A DNA stretch of 64,000 nt from Shewanella woodyi ATCC 51908 (GTDB lineage Bacteria; Pseudomonadota; Gammaproteobacteria; Enterobacterales; Shewanellaceae): NCBI RefSeq assembly GCF_000019525.1, contig NC_010506.1, positions 2,418,001-2,482,000 of the forward strand, read 5' to 3'. Position numbers and translations under genes: made by a program. A model generated the notes under the pieces. The model was given only the letters and a program-made list of their open reading frames with translations. It did no database searches and was not told the DNA's origin. Below, in pieces: positions 8,959 to 19,395 of the stretch (position 1 is its first letter; each line of letters starts with the position of its first letter).

Positions 8959-9603
8959 CTAAGATGAGAGCCCCCATTTGGCGATAATAAACAGATCATT
9001 AATACTGGTATCACTTTGCTCTGATATTGTTTTTCGTTTGATGTCTAAAACGGTAAAGCCATTACTCTCTAAATGCTCACACAGATGCTCTGCGCTATGG
9101 TAATGGGTGTACATCTGATCGCCATTGCTTGAGGTGTCAAGCTTGGACTTAGTATACTCACCCTCCATGGTACTAAGGTAAATAACCCCCTCTTTCTTTA
9201 ATAGTTTTGCTGAGTTTTTTATTAAAGTCTCTGCATCCTCTCTTGAAATATAGGGAAGGCAAAAGCCACACATAATGGCATCATAAAGGTGATCTATTTG
9301 AGAAATATCTCTACAGTCCATCACTTCAAAATAGCCGTTGGGGTTGTTCTCCTTGGCAAGTGTGACCATGTTAGGCGCAAGATCTATACCGTGTAGTTTC
9401 ATCTCATCACATCTCTCAATGAGAAAGCGGCTAATATTTCCCGGTCCACAGGCTATCTCAAAGATTTCAGGGCAGACCTTTTGATTGATTAGCTGGCAAA
9501 AAAGCTCGAAAGTATCGTCATAAAGCGATAGATCCATATACTTGTCTTGGTATTTTTGCGCGAATTTGTTAAACGTATTTACACTTAATTTATACTTATC
9601 CAA
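8959..9603 (-). CDS. Class I SAM-dependent methyltransferase
   Basis: 214 residues. SAM-binding motif I is FEIACGPGNISRFL (about residue 50), the acidic end of strand 2 is LHGIDLAPNMV, and the motif around residue 100 is YDAIMCGFCLPYIS, all typical of UbiE/Methyltransf_25-like enzymes. No extra domain or membrane segment. It is transcribed alone, convergent with the PhzF-like gene and 95 bases downstream of the alpha/beta hydrolase. The substrate is unknown. Confidence 0.85.
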   Translation of the reverse strand: MDKYKLSVNTFNKFAQKYQDKYMDLSLYDDTFELFCQLINQKVCPEIFEIACGPGNISRFLIERCDEMKLHGIDLAPNMVTLAKENNPNGYFEVMDCRDISQIDHLYDAIMCGFCLPYISREDAETLIKNSAKLLKKEGVIYLSTMEGEYTKSKLDTSSNGDQMYTHYHSAEHLCEHLESNGFTVLDIKRKTISEQSDTSINDLFIIAKWGLSS

Positions 9604-9698
9604 ATTAACTCCGGATGTTATTTTTTAGTTAGATTACTTTTTATCGATTTTTATTACCAGCCCTATGGATATTTAGCATATTTAAAAAAGAGCCATTA

Positions 9699-10634
9699 TC
9701 AAAGTTTAAACTCCGAAATAAACTGTTTAAATTCAAGCGCACTCTTTTTAGGCACTTCAATCATAGGAAGGTGGCCTACGCCATTAAAGATACAGACCTT
9801 ATGTTGATTAAGTAATGGACACATTATTTTTATGCTGCTCTTATCTAATATTCGGTCTTTCTCCCCCCATATAATCAATACAGGTATTTTGATTTTATCT
9901 AAGTAGGGCAATAGATCACTGTTATGAAAATCATTAAATATCTTGTGGTGCAGTTGATGTTTATCAGCTTGCCTCGCTAAATGTTCTCGTTTTAGCGGCA
10001 GAGGAAGATGGTTTGATTGTCCAAATACATAGTCAAAATATTCGATGGGATCGGAGCAATCGATGAGTGGATGAGGATGACCTGCATTAAGGGCTTTTAT
10101 CATGTCACTTTTGATTGGAGTATCGATACCTGCACTATCTAATAAGGTCACAGAGATGAGTTCGTCAGGAAATAGCGCCGCATAGGTGGCTGCAATTTGG
10201 GCCCCCATTGAGTTACCAAGTAGGTGAAAAGCAGGGAGTTCAATTGCGGTAATAAATTGATGTATTCGTTGCACTTGTGCCTCTATGCTGTAGTCAGCTT
10301 CAAGTGGCGCATCACTCTCGCCATGACCAAGCAGATCTAAAGCAATGATTCGATACTTATCTCTCAAGAAAAGCGACATCATGGGCCAGTTATCTTTATT
10401 GGCGGTAAAACCATGAAGCATAACCAGTGTGGGTTTATTGTTATCTTGCTTATTCGGTTGGTTGTCCAGATAGACAATACGTTCTCCCATAATAGAGATC
10501 TCTTTACGTTTAAAGCCTGCAAGAGTTCGAGTACACGCAGTTAATAGACAGTAAAGATAGGAAGGGGTTAAATAGATTAACGTAAATAGAGTAAGCAGAA
10601 TGAGGATTAATATGGATATAGACAACCAAAACAT
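9699..10634 (-). CDS. Membrane-anchored alpha/beta hydrolase
   Basis: 311 residues. An N-terminal hydrophobic helix (residues 2-24, rich in Leu/Ile) anchors the protein; the hydrolase domain follows. Catalytic triad by eye: nucleophile Ser in LLGNSMGAQ, Asp in IWGEKDRILD, His in FNGVGHLPMIE; the oxyanion region is VMLHGFTANKDNW. This layout matches small lipase/esterase-like proteins of the alpha/beta hydrolase 1 group. It is a single gene with no informative neighbours. Substrate unknown. Confidence 0.87.
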   Translation of the reverse strand: MFWLSISILILILLTLFTLIYLTPSYLYCLLTACTRTLAGFKRKEISIMGERIVYLDNQPNKQDNNKPTLVMLHGFTANKDNWPMMSLFLRDKYRIIALDLLGHGESDAPLEADYSIEAQVQRIHQFITAIELPAFHLLGNSMGAQIAATYAALFPDELISVTLLDSAGIDTPIKSDMIKALNAGHPHPLIDCSDPIEYFDYVFGQSNHLPLPLKREHLARQADKHQLHHKIFNDFHNSDLLPYLDKIKIPVLIIWGEKDRILDKSSIKIMCPLLNQHKVCIFNGVGHLPMIEVPKKSALEFKQFISEFKL

Positions 10635-10806
10635 GAAGCACTCCTTTTAAGAGAATTGCTTTTCCTTAATATGGCTTAGGAATTATAAATATTATTTTCA
10701 TCTAATGTTGAGGTTAACACAAATTCGACACAGAGGTAGTGGGTAGAGGTCAATGAGTTGCCATAGATGTTTCTGGATGGCTGTTATCTGTTGTTTGCTA
10801 TAAATA

Positions 10807-10828
10807 AAGCGGGTGGATAAACCCGCTT
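10807..10828 (-). terminator. Likely terminator downstream of the FKBP gene
   Basis: Inverted repeat AAGCGGGT-GGATAA-ACCCGCTT, 8-base perfect stem with a 6-base loop, 21 bases after the FKBP stop on the minus strand. The following U-tract is interrupted (TATTTATAG), so the efficiency is uncertain. Confidence 0.55.
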
Positions 10829-10848
10829 ACGTTAAAGAGGTCGCTTAG

Positions 10849-11190
10849 CTATTCATCTCTTGTTAGTACTTCAAGTAGCTCAATTTCAAAATGTAGATCT
10901 GAATTAGGTTTTATATGAGCACCTATTTCACGTTCACCATAAGCAAGATGGGAGGGAACAAACAGTTTACGTTTTCCTCCTACCTTCATCCCCATCATTC
11001 CTTGATCCCAGCCTTTGATGACGCGGCCAGTGCCAATGACACACTGGAAAGGACGTCCTTTAGCATATGAGGAGTCAAATTGGGTGCCGTCTTCAAGGCA
11101 GCCTACATAATGGGCAGTAATTAGTGCACCTTTAACCGCCTCTTTACCCTCACCAATTTCCAGATCTGTAATGATTAATTCTGAAATCAT
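10849..11190 (-). CDS. FKBP-type peptidyl-prolyl cis-trans isomerase
   Basis: 113 residues from the ATG at 11190; an in-frame TTG four codons upstream is less likely. A single FKBP domain: VKGALITAHYVGCLEDGTQFDSS, VIGTGRVIKGWDQGMMGMKVG, and LAYGERE. No signal peptide, so it is cytoplasmic. It matches the short FkpA/FkbP-like one-domain proteins that catalyse prolyl isomerisation in folding. Single gene with a probable terminator downstream. Confidence 0.92.
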   Translation of the reverse strand: MISELIITDLEIGEGKEAVKGALITAHYVGCLEDGTQFDSSYAKGRPFQCVIGTGRVIKGWDQGMMGMKVGGKRKLFVPSHLAYGEREIGAHIKPNSDLHFEIELLEVLTRDE

Positions 11191-11322
11191 GAATATTCTC
11201 AATTATATTTTCATAGCGCGTTGGTCTTATACCGGATACGCATAAGGTTAATAAGGCGGATTTTACCATAAGGGGGATAGGGATAATCAGTACAGATCTC
11301 ACAACTCCCTGTAAGACTAGCT

Positions 11323-11979
11323 TCAGTGTCCAGCCCCAAATAGATACTCTTGTTCGTTATCTAACCACAGTGGGTACTTCTTCATGATAGCGGTAAAAGC
11401 GTCACTGTTTAGGTGGTTAGCTAGCCACCTGTGTAAGTTTGGGTAGGGTGCTTGCTCAAACCAAACTTTGTCGACATGGGCGAATTGACGCACAAATGGA
11501 TAGATGGCGTGATCGGCAATGGATTCATTATGGCCGAGAAGGTTGTCACCTTGGGTCAAAAGCTTCTCTAGTTGGGAGATAAACTGCTCGCCTTTCTCTC
11601 TGTAATAGGTGTCGCTGAACTCTGGGTATCTGTCTGCGTACTTGTATCTGTCTAGCCAAGGTTTAAAGTTTTCATCATTAGTTTTTATTAACGCCATTGC
11701 GACTTTTTGTTGCTCTAGATTACCTTGTAATAGCATATTGTGGGGATCGTTTTGGCTTAATGCCCACTGCATTATGTCTAGACTTTCGTCAATGACCTGT
11801 TGCGTGCTGGTAATGAGCACTGGAACCGTTCCTTTTGGGGATACATCTAACATGGCTTGAGGCTTATCTTTTAGAATAATCTCCCTTAACATCACTTGGT
11901 TTCCGGACAGGTATATGCCTAATCGGGCTCGCATGGCGTAGGGACAGCGTCTAAAAGAGTACAGGGTTGCTAAGGTCAT
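11323..11979 (-). CDS. Glutathione S-transferase family protein
   Basis: 218 residues from the ATG at 11979, which has an AAGAGA ribosome site; the longer frame starting at 12057 lacks one. The thioredoxin-like N-terminal domain begins LATLYSFRRCPYAMRARL, a CPYA active-site-like motif as in omega/beta-type GSTs and glutaredoxin-2-like proteins, with the cis-Pro in KGTVPVLI. The C-terminal half is helical (YPFVRQFAHVD). The reaction is probably glutathione-dependent thiol transfer or reduction of an unknown substrate. Single gene divergent from trhO. Confidence 0.85.
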   Translation of the reverse strand: MTLATLYSFRRCPYAMRARLGIYLSGNQVMLREIILKDKPQAMLDVSPKGTVPVLITSTQQVIDESLDIMQWALSQNDPHNMLLQGNLEQQKVAMALIKTNDENFKPWLDRYKYADRYPEFSDTYYREKGEQFISQLEKLLTQGDNLLGHNESIADHAIYPFVRQFAHVDKVWFEQAPYPNLHRWLANHLNSDAFTAIMKKYPLWLDNEQEYLFGAGH

Positions 11980-12195
11980 AATCTCTTTGTGTATAGGGTC
12001 GTTTGAGCCTATGTTGTGGCTTTTAATATTAAAAAACAATCTTGATGTTGGGAACATAGCATTATTGGCTCAGCTAAATGGTAATACCCCTACATTTTGT
12101 CTCTGTTTGTTCGAGTGTGACTCAGGTAAGATTCTTCGCGTTTTTGCGGGCCTGCTCACTTTTGTGGAGCGGCTTTATTATTGAGTTAAGATGCA

Positions 12196-12213
12196 CCGGA
12201 GATTAAGCTCCGG
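12196..12213 (+). promoter_or_regulatory. GC-rich hairpin in the 5' leader of trhO
   Basis: CCGGAG-ATTAAG-CTCCGG, a perfect 6-base stem with a 6-base loop ending 18 bases before the trhO ATG and just upstream of its ribosome site. It could stabilise the mRNA end or modulate translation. It has no T-run, so it is not an ordinary terminator. Confidence 0.4.
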
Positions 12214-12231
12214 CTAGCTGACGAGGTTATT

Positions 12232-13230
12232 ATGTCCCAAGTTGTTGTGTGCGCGCTTTATAAGTTTGTTTCTCTCCCTAATTTCGAATCTATCCAAAAG
12301 CCGCTTTTAGCCCATATGGAGAGTGCTGGAATTAAAGGGACGCTATTATTGGCCAGTGAAGGTATCAACGGGACTGTTGCTGGCTCACAACTGGCTATCG
12401 ATAACCTACTTCAGTGGCTTGCTAAACAAGATGGCTTAGACAGTATTGTGCACAAGTTGTCATTTGATGAGACGATGCCTTTTTACCGTACCAAGGTTAA
12501 ATTGAAAAAAGAGATTGTCACTATGGGCGTCGAGGGGATAGATCCTCTTAAAGTTGTTGGCACTTATGTGAAACCTAAGGATTGGAACCAGCTGATTTCA
12601 GATCCAGAGGTGTTGTTGGTTGATACCCGTAATGAATATGAGGTACAGATAGGAACATTTAAAAATGCTGTTGATCCTAAAACAGATACATTCCGCGAAT
12701 TTCCTGCCTATGTGAAAGAGCATTTAGATCCTGCTAAGCATAAAAAAGTTGCCATGTTTTGTACCGGTGGGATCCGCTGCGAAAAGTCTACTGCTTATCT
12801 CAAAGAGCAAGGTTTTGATGAGGTCTATCATCTTGAAGGTGGCGTGCTCAAATACCTCGAAGAGGTTAAGCAGGAGGAGAGTTTGTGGGAGGGGGAGTGT
12901 TTTGTATTTGATAATCGCGTTGCTGTGAACCACGCATTGGAGAAGGGACAATACGATCAATGTAACGCTTGTCGTATGCCAATTACTGAGTTGGAGAAAG
13001 CCAGTGAGGCATTTGTTCAAGGGGTAAGTTGTCCACACTGTATCGATAATATCTCTGAAAAACAGCGTCAACGTTTCGAAGAGCGAGAGCGTCAGATGCA
13101 GCTTGCTGCAAAACGAGGAGAAGCACATATAGGCAGTGATGTGGGGGCCGTTATACAATCACGCCGTGATAACAAAGAAAATCTTAAAAAATCACAAGTT
13201 AAGTTGAATAATAAAAAATATAATAAGTAA
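12232..13230 (+). CDS. trhO: tRNA uridine(34) hydroxylase TrhO (YceA family rhodanese)
   Basis: 332 residues. An N-terminal acylphosphatase-like domain is followed by a rhodanese domain (about 125-225) with the active-site loop [15 protein letters not shown]; the catalytic Cys is in that loop. A C-terminal Cys-rich tail (CNACRMPI and CPHCI) fits the family. TrhO hydroxylates U34 of certain tRNAs on the way to 5-methoxyuridine or cmo5U. Single gene, followed by a strong terminator at 13319-13344. Confidence 0.93.
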   Translation: MSQVVVCALYKFVSLPNFESIQKPLLAHMESAGIKGTLLLASEGINGTVAGSQLAIDNLLQWLAKQDGLDSIVHKLSFDETMPFYRTKVKLKKEIVTMGVEGIDPLKVVGTYVKPKDWNQLISDPEVLLVDTRNEYEVQIGTFKNAVDPKTDTFREFPAYVKEHLDPAKHKKVAMFCTGGIRCEKSTAYLKEQGFDEVYHLEGGVLKYLEEVKQEESLWEGECFVFDNRVAVNHALEKGQYDQCNACRMPITELEKASEAFVQGVSCPHCIDNISEKQRQRFEERERQMQLAAKRGEAHIGSDVGAVIQSRRDNKENLKKSQVKLNNKKYNK

Positions 13231-13318
13231 GATAGACTCAAAAATGCAGTCTATACTGAGTGTGCAATATGAGACTTTTTAATCCTGTATCGGGCGATTA
13301 ATACCTCAATGTTGTAAG

Positions 13319-13344
13319 AAAGCCGTCTTAGACGGCTTTTTTTT
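13319..13344 (+). terminator. Rho-independent terminator after trhO
   Basis: AAAGCCGTC-TTA-GACGGCTTT stem, 9 base pairs with a 3-base loop, running into a tract of eight T residues. It lies about 90 bases after the trhO stop and before yegD. Confidence 0.9.
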
Positions 13345-13449
13345 GGGCTAAATATTGCAGTGTCACTCATTCCTCTTTTTACTCATTTCAATGTGTGCTA
13401 TTTTTCACGGCTTTTTATCTGTTTAGGCGAGTCGCCTAGGGGCAATTAA

Positions 13450-14823
13450 ATGTTTGTCGGTTTTGATTATGGAAGTGCCAATTGCGCCGTTGGTGTTATG
13501 CAAAACAGTGAGGTGAAACTGTTGCCTCTGACTGAAAGTTCACACTATTTAACCTCAACTCTCTATGCCTTAGACAGAGAGTTGATTGCCGAAGCTGTGC
13601 ATCAACAGATGCCAGACTCCCTTAAAGCTGAATATGCTAAAGCCCGTGCATCTCAATTAACCCGTGCTCGCAGTGCTCGCAGGGAGCTGGATCTAGAGCC
13701 CAATGAGCAAGCTGTATTTGTGGGGGAGCAAGCGGTAAAAGCCTATTTAGATATGCCCGAAGAGGGCTTTTATGTCCGTTCACCTAAATCTTTTTTAGGG
13801 GCAACTGGCTTGAGAGCGGATCAAGTTGCGCTGTTTGAAGATATCGTCACTATGATGATGCTGCATATCAAGCAAGAGGCCGAATCCACTCGCGGTTTAA
13901 ACGCTAAAGGCGCTATTACTCATGCTGTTATTGGCCGTCCCGTTAACTTTCAGGGGATTGGTGGAGAGGAGAGTAACCTGCAGGCTGAATCAATACTAAG
14001 ACTCGCCGCCAAACGTGCAGGCTTTGTTGATGTGGACTTTTTGTTTGAGCCATTAGCCGCAGGTATGGATTACGAAGCAAGCCTTGATGAGGATAAGCTT
14101 GTGTTGGTGGTTGATGTGGGCGGCGGTACTACTGATTGCTCTGTGGTTAAGATGGGACCTTCTCATGTCGATGCTAAGGACAGAAGCCAAGACTTTCTTG
14201 GTCACAGCGGTCAACGCATTGGAGGGAACGATCTTGATATCGCACTATCGATGAAGGCATTTATGTTACATCTAGGCTTAGGTTGCCACATGGTGAATGG
14301 ATTACCTGTCCCGAGTAAACCTTTCTGGAATGCTGTCGCGGTCAATGATATCAGTGCGCAGCGTGACTTTTCATCACTTAACTCCCGAAAGACCATCGAG
14401 GAGCTGATTAAAGATGCCAAGCGTCCAGAGTTGCTGCAGCGTTTGTTGAAGGTACAAAAAGATCAACTAGGTTACCGCATAGTTCGCAGTGCTGAGCAGG
14501 TTAAAATCAGTTTGTCAGATGCCGACAGTGTGACGGCTAACTTAGATTATGTTTGTCCGAATTTACATGCTGAAGTGAGCCAAGCCCTGTTTAAAGAGGC
14601 GATTGAGCTACCAAGCGCTAAAATTGAGGCCTTGATGAAGCAAGCATTAGAGATCGCAGGGGTTAAGCCTGATGTTATCTATGTGACTGGTGGAACGGCG
14701 CGAAGTCCCGCTATTTACGATAAAATAGCCGCCATGTATCCTGAAACTCCAATTGTTGTTGGGGATCATTTTGGTAGCGTAACAGCGGGCTTAACGCGCT
14801 GGGCTCAAAAGGTGTTTGCTTAG
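13450..14823 (+). CDS. yegD: Hsp70-like molecular chaperone YegD
   Basis: 457 residues, matching YegD, a truncated Hsp70 relative with only the actin-like ATPase part. Phosphate-binding loops: MFVGFDYGSANCAVGV at the start and LVLVVDVGGGTTDCSV around residue 220; the adenosine motif is IYVTGGTARSPAIY near the end. The Hsp70 substrate-binding domain is absent, as is normal for this family. Its cellular role is not firmly established. A ribosome site (AGGGG) precedes the ATG. Single transcription unit after the trhO terminator. Confidence 0.92.
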   Translation: MFVGFDYGSANCAVGVMQNSEVKLLPLTESSHYLTSTLYALDRELIAEAVHQQMPDSLKAEYAKARASQLTRARSARRELDLEPNEQAVFVGEQAVKAYLDMPEEGFYVRSPKSFLGATGLRADQVALFEDIVTMMMLHIKQEAESTRGLNAKGAITHAVIGRPVNFQGIGGEESNLQAESILRLAAKRAGFVDVDFLFEPLAAGMDYEASLDEDKLVLVVDVGGGTTDCSVVKMGPSHVDAKDRSQDFLGHSGQRIGGNDLDIALSMKAFMLHLGLGCHMVNGLPVPSKPFWNAVAVNDISAQRDFSSLNSRKTIEELIKDAKRPELLQRLLKVQKDQLGYRIVRSAEQVKISLSDADSVTANLDYVCPNLHAEVSQALFKEAIELPSAKIEALMKQALEIAGVKPDVIYVTGGTARSPAIYDKIAAMYPETPIVVGDHFGSVTAGLTRWAQKVFA

Positions 14824-14890
14824 TCATATTTTGGGGTGTAGGTTAATCAAGAGCTTAAACGATGACTGTTAGATTTTTTAAGGATTAAAG

Positions 14891-15388
14891 ATGAAAAACC
14901 TTAAGCTGTTAAGAACTGCCTCATTGGTGGTGGTGATGTGTAGTGGACTTAGTGCCTGTGGTGACGACGTGGCTAAAGTGAGTTTAGGCATGTTTACCAC
15001 CAAAGATGTGCTTATTGACGCAAAGCATGATCCTAAAATACCCGGTGTGACCTGTCATATTAGCCGCGTTGAAGCAAATTTGAGTATGGCCGATCCCTCT
15101 GATATGAGTATCTCTTGTCGTCAAACAGGCCCTATTACCCCAGCTGAAATTGCCAGTATAGATAAAAGTAAAAACGGCGAAATAGTCTTTAAGCAGTCTT
15201 TGAGTATATTGTTTAAATCATTAAAGGTTCGCCGTATATATGATGCAGAGAATCAAACTTTACTCTACCTCTCTTACTCGACTAAAGAGACCAAGGGCAG
15301 TGATAAACATGCACTGTCTACGGTTCCTCTCTATGGCACTCAAGCTTGGGTAAAACCAGCTGTCCCTGTAGCAGAACAAGTTAATTAA
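14891..15388 (+). CDS. creA: CreA family protein, probable lipoprotein
   Basis: 165 residues. The N-terminus is a signal sequence ending in a lipobox-like LSAC (Cys about residue 23). The body matches CreA: DPKIPGVTCHISR, ISCRQTGPI, SLSILFKSLKVRRIYD and LLYLSYSTKETKGS. Function of CreA is not well defined; in Escherichia coli it heads the creABCD locus, but no creBCD homologues are seen here. The protein is expected to be periplasmic or membrane-tethered. Confidence 0.88.
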   Translation: MKNLKLLRTASLVVVMCSGLSACGDDVAKVSLGMFTTKDVLIDAKHDPKIPGVTCHISRVEANLSMADPSDMSISCRQTGPITPAEIASIDKSKNGEIVFKQSLSILFKSLKVRRIYDAENQTLLYLSYSTKETKGSDKHALSTVPLYGTQAWVKPAVPVAEQVN

Positions 15389-15455
15389 CCTTGATTGAAC
15401 ACTCATTATGAGTGTTCAGTTTCTCCCCATTAGGTGTTATCTGTTAGGTGAGCCG

Positions 15456-15986
15456 ATGAAGCGAGTTGTGATCATAGGGTCAAGCTGTAGTGGTAAATCT
15501 ACCTTTGCCAAACAATTAGCCGACAAATTGGCGATGACATATATAGAGTTAGATCAACTGCATTGGTTACCTGATTGGGCGGAACGCCCAGATCCTGAGT
15601 TTAGAGCATTAGTGGATAAAGTGAGTGCTGCTGAGTCTTGGGTTATTGACGGTAATTACTCTGTGGCTCGTGATATATTGTGGCCGCGTGCGACCACCAT
15701 TATTTGGCTGAATCACTCTTTCGAGCTTGTGTTGTACCGTGCTGTTACTCGTTCAATCTATCGAACATCGACTAAGAAACCCTTGTTTGCGGGAAATGTT
15801 GAAACATTCAGGCATAGCTTCTTAAGCCTTGATTCAATTATCCTTTGGGTGTTAAAAACCTTTCATACCAAGCGTGCTCGATACGCTAACTTATTAACGT
15901 CAAATGAACTACCTGGCATTAATATCATCGAATTAAGCGGTCAAAAACAGGTGGACGCTTTTTTAGATAATGTTAAAGTCAGATGA
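15456..15986 (+). CDS. P-loop adenylate-kinase-like (topology modulation) protein
   Basis: 176 residues from the ATG at 15456 (preceded by TAGGTGAG); an upstream in-frame ATG at 15408 lies in the leader and gives a poor N-terminus. Walker A is VIIGSSCSGKSTFA at the extreme N-terminus; the LDQLHWLPDW motif that follows is characteristic of the AAA/adenylate-kinase-like topology modulation (FlaR-like) group. Enzymatic function is unproven. It ends just before a bidirectional terminator shared with metG. Confidence 0.85.
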   Translation: MKRVVIIGSSCSGKSTFAKQLADKLAMTYIELDQLHWLPDWAERPDPEFRALVDKVSAAESWVIDGNYSVARDILWPRATTIIWLNHSFELVLYRAVTRSIYRTSTKKPLFAGNVETFRHSFLSLDSIILWVLKTFHTKRARYANLLTSNELPGINIIELSGQKQVDAFLDNVKVR

Positions 15987-15995
15987 CAGACAATA

Positions 15996-16020
15996 AAAAG
16001 GCCGCTGAATGCGGCCTTTT
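15996..16020. terminator. Bidirectional terminator between the P-loop gene and metG
   Basis: AAAAGGCCGC-TGAAT-GCGGCCTTTT, a perfect 10-base stem and 5-base loop with T-runs on both strands, placed between two convergent genes (stops at 15986 and 16040). Confidence 0.92.
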
Positions 16021-16039
16021 GTTTTGAATGTTGCGATGA

Positions 16040-18106
16040 TTACTTCACTCGCATACCTGGTTGAGCGCCTTCATGCGGCTCTAAGATCCACAGATCTTTG
16101 TTACCAGGACCTGCTGCGAGAACCATGCCTTCAGACATACCAAAACGCATCTTACGCGGTGCAAGGTTTGCTACCATCACAGTGAGCTTGCCTTCAAGAT
16201 CTTCTGGTGCATAGGCTGACTTAATCCCTGCGAAGACCTGTTTGGTTTCACCACCTAGATCAAGCTGAAGTTTAAGTAATTTATTGGCTTCAGGTACATG
16301 CTCGGCTTTAGCAATACGGGCAATACGAAGATCAATTTTCGCAAAATCTTCAAAACTTATCTCCTCTGAAATAGGATCGCTTTCAAGGGGAGGGCGAGTA
16401 TCGACTGGCGTATCTGTCGCTTTCTTGCTATCTGCTTTCTTTGGCGCTTCTGCTGGAACCAAGTTGTCTTTAGACGCTTCAATGATCGCTTCAATATTCT
16501 TCATATCGACACGTTGCATCAGGGCTTTAAACTTAGCAATCTCATGACCTGCGAGGTCGGCATTCAAGTTATCCCAAGTCAGTGGGAACTGCAGGAAGGC
16601 TTCAACATCATCGGCAAGCTTAGGCAGTACAGGTTTTAGGTAGGTCACTAAGATCCGGAATAGGTTTAATGCGTTAGAGCAAACCTGATGTGCTTCCTCT
16701 TGCTTAGCTTCATCCTTAATTAGCTGCCAAGGTGCTGCATCGGCAACATAAGCGTTGGCCAAATCGGCTAAGGCCATGATCTCACGCATCGCCTTACCAA
16801 ATTCACGGCTTTCATATAACTCAGCGATAAGAGTCTGTTTACCTAGGAAGGTTTGCTCAAGGCTAGTGTCAGCAACTTTTGCTAACTTGCCATCGAAACG
16901 TTTGCTGATAAAGCCAGCTGTTCTTGATGCTAAATTAACGAGTTTACCGACAAGATCAGAGTTAACACGCTGAGCGAAATCTTCAAGGTTAAGATCAAGG
17001 TCATCAATACGGCCGCTTAATTTAGCCGCATAGTAGTAACGAAGGTATTCTGGATCTAAGTTATCGAGATAGGTACGCGCTTTAATAAAGGTACCTTTGG
17101 ATTTTGACATCTTAGCGCCGTTTACAGTCACATAACCATGAGCGAAAACGCTAGTTGGCTTACGGAAGCCTGCACCTTCGAGCATCGCTGGCCAGAATAG
17201 GCTGTGGAAGTTGACAATATCTTTGCCGATAAAGTGGTACACCTCAGCGCTTGAGTCTTTTGCCCAGAAATCGTCAAAGTTTAGATCTTCACGTCTGTCA
17301 CACAGATTTTTGAACGAGCCCATGTAACCGATAGGGGCATCAAGCCATACGTAGAAGTATTTACCTGGCGCATCAGGGATCTCAAAACCAAAGTAAGGCG
17401 CATCACGGCTAATGTCCCACTGCTGTAGTCCTTGTTCGAACCACTCACCAAGCTTGTTAGCTATCTCGTCTTGAATCGCGCCCGAGCGAGTCCACTCACT
17501 TAGCATGGTTTCAAAAGCTGGCAGATCGAAGAAGAAGTGCTCAGAGTCTTTCATCACTGGTGTGGCACCAGAGACGGCTGATTTAGGGTTAATCAGATCT
17601 GTCGGGTTGTATGTCGCGCCGCAGTTATCACAGTTATCACCGTACTGATCTTCACTCTTACACTTAGGGCAGGTGCCCTTAACGAAGCGATCTGGAAGGA
17701 ACATCGACTTTTCAGGATCGAATAGCTGCGAGATAGTGCGGGTCTTAATGAAACCTGCATCGCGAAGCTTAAGGTAGATGTCACTTGAAAGCTCACGGTT
17801 CTCAACACTATGTGTGCTGTGGAAGTTATCAAATTGGATATTGAAGTCAGCAAAATCTTGTTGATGTTCTCTGTTAACTTGCGCAATCATCTCTTCAGGC
17901 TCAATTCCCATCTGTTGAGCTTTCAACATGATCGGTGTGCCATGGGCATCATCTGCACAGATATAGTGACATTCATGACCACGTAGCTTTTGGAAACGTG
18001 ACCAAATATCAGTTTGAATATATTCCAGCATATGGCCTAAATGGATAGGTCCGTTTGCGTATGGAAGTGCGCTTGTCACTAAGATTTTACGTTGTGAATT
18101 TGCCAT
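16040..18106 (-). CDS. metG: Methionyl-tRNA synthetase
   Basis: 688 residues, full length for the dimeric form. The class I HIGH-type box is [14 protein letters not shown], the zinc knuckle has four Cys ([17 protein letters not shown]) and the KMSKS box is [10 protein letters not shown]. The C-terminal EMAP-II/Trbp111-like tRNA-binding domain ([20 protein letters not shown]) follows a charged linker. It charges tRNA-Met with methionine and is essential. Divergent from apbC, as in many gammaproteobacteria. Confidence 0.98.
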   Translation of the reverse strand: MANSQRKILVTSALPYANGPIHLGHMLEYIQTDIWSRFQKLRGHECHYICADDAHGTPIMLKAQQMGIEPEEMIAQVNREHQQDFADFNIQFDNFHSTHSVENRELSSDIYLKLRDAGFIKTRTISQLFDPEKSMFLPDRFVKGTCPKCKSEDQYGDNCDNCGATYNPTDLINPKSAVSGATPVMKDSEHFFFDLPAFETMLSEWTRSGAIQDEIANKLGEWFEQGLQQWDISRDAPYFGFEIPDAPGKYFYVWLDAPIGYMGSFKNLCDRREDLNFDDFWAKDSSAEVYHFIGKDIVNFHSLFWPAMLEGAGFRKPTSVFAHGYVTVNGAKMSKSKGTFIKARTYLDNLDPEYLRYYYAAKLSGRIDDLDLNLEDFAQRVNSDLVGKLVNLASRTAGFISKRFDGKLAKVADTSLEQTFLGKQTLIAELYESREFGKAMREIMALADLANAYVADAAPWQLIKDEAKQEEAHQVCSNALNLFRILVTYLKPVLPKLADDVEAFLQFPLTWDNLNADLAGHEIAKFKALMQRVDMKNIEAIIEASKDNLVPAEAPKKADSKKATDTPVDTRPPLESDPISEEISFEDFAKIDLRIARIAKAEHVPEANKLLKLQLDLGGETKQVFAGIKSAYAPEDLEGKLTVMVANLAPRKMRFGMSEGMVLAAGPGNKDLWILEPHEGAQPGMRVK

Positions 18107-18267
18107 CTTGTCTCAAAATCAGTTAAGGGCCCAAAAAGATTGGCATAGATACTAACCGATCCCTTCAAGAGTTTCATCAAAACATGCGCTAAGTGAGTTA
18201 ATTCTACGCGAATATTGTGGGCTTTTTCTGGTACACTTGGGCAAATTATTTATAGAGGGTTGCACTT

Positions 18268-19383
18268 TTGTCTTCAGCTTCTCAGGATTATCGTCTTAGC
18301 GATGAACTTCTCGGGCCTGTGTTGGCCATTTTGGACGCTTACCAAGATCCATATTTAGCACAAGGATTAGTCAGTGCTGGTTGTGTAAGTAAACTATCAA
18401 TTGATGGTAAACGTCTTCAGTTAGGACTCTGTTACCCCTATCCCTGTATGACTCAGTATCGAGATACTGTGATGGCAATTACTAAGAAACTTGCAGTTCT
18501 TGATGCCATCGATGAGGTTGAGTGTGAAATTGATTTTCAACCAGCCAGTATCTCAGCAATCTCAACAGTTGAACCTATACCAAATGTGAAGCAGGTGATT
18601 GCTGTTGCTTCTGGTAAAGGCGGCGTGGGTAAGTCGACTACCTCTGTCAATCTCGCATTGGCGTTAGCGGCAGAAGGGGCAAAGGTGGGTATCTTGGATG
18701 CGGACATCTATGGTCCATCTATTCCACTCATGTTAGGTGTTAGTGATTTTAGACCTGTTTCAGCTGACGGTAAGATGATGTCTGCTGCAACAGCGCACGG
18801 GATCTCTGCTCAATCTATTGGTTTTATGCTTGCCGATGACGAGGCCGCTGTTTGGCGTGGGCCTATGGCGGCTGGTGCCTTGGCTCAGCTGTTAAATGAA
18901 ACACTCTGGCCGGAGCTTGATTACTTAGTCATCGATATGCCACCAGGAACGGGTGATATTCAATTAACCTTATCTCAAAAAGTACCTGTGACAGGTGCGG
19001 TTGTGGTTACCACTCCTCAAGATATTGCCCTTGCCGATGCCAAGAAGGGTATTAGCATGTTCCAGAAGGTCAATATTCCTGTGCTCGGCATAGTGGAAAA
19101 CATGAGTTTTCATATGTGCAGCGAGTGTGGTCATAAAGAACACCCCTTCGGTAGCCATGGCGGCAGTAAGATGGCGCAGCGTTATCAGGTGCCCCTTTTA
19201 GGCGAGCTGCCTCTTAAACTTAATATTCGCGAGGATGTCGATAATGGTAAACCGACTGTTGTTGCCGATCCCGATAGCGAAGTCGCGGCTTTATATCGCG
19301 AGATCGCAAGAAAAGTAGGCGCGCAATTAGCGCTAACTAAAGTACAATCCACTGTATCAATCAGTATTTCAGATGACGAATAA
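18268..19383 (+). CDS. apbC: Iron-sulfur cluster carrier ApbC/Mrp (P-loop ATPase)
   Basis: 371 residues from a TTG start at 18268 with an AGAGGG ribosome site. An N-terminal DUF59/MIP18-like domain (residues 10-95) precedes the Mrp/NBP35 ATPase with the deviant Walker A VASGKGGVGKSTTSVN, the Walker A' region DADIYGPSIPLM, and the C-terminal CXXC (MCSECGH), which holds the bridging [4Fe-4S] cluster. It assembles or carries Fe-S clusters. Adjacent to udk (gap 12 bases) and divergent from metG, a common arrangement. Confidence 0.96.
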   Translation: MSSASQDYRLSDELLGPVLAILDAYQDPYLAQGLVSAGCVSKLSIDGKRLQLGLCYPYPCMTQYRDTVMAITKKLAVLDAIDEVECEIDFQPASISAISTVEPIPNVKQVIAVASGKGGVGKSTTSVNLALALAAEGAKVGILDADIYGPSIPLMLGVSDFRPVSADGKMMSAATAHGISAQSIGFMLADDEAAVWRGPMAAGALAQLLNETLWPELDYLVIDMPPGTGDIQLTLSQKVPVTGAVVVTTPQDIALADAKKGISMFQKVNIPVLGIVENMSFHMCSECGHKEHPFGSHGGSKMAQRYQVPLLGELPLKLNIREDVDNGKPTVVADPDSEVAALYREIARKVGAQLALTKVQSTVSISISDDE

Positions 19384-19395
19384 GGTAACATCAGC

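Noticed and set aside
12724..13158. 144-codon open frame on the minus strand inside trhO
   Set aside because: It lies entirely in the coding frame of a well-conserved TrhO and has no recognisable domain or ribosome site.
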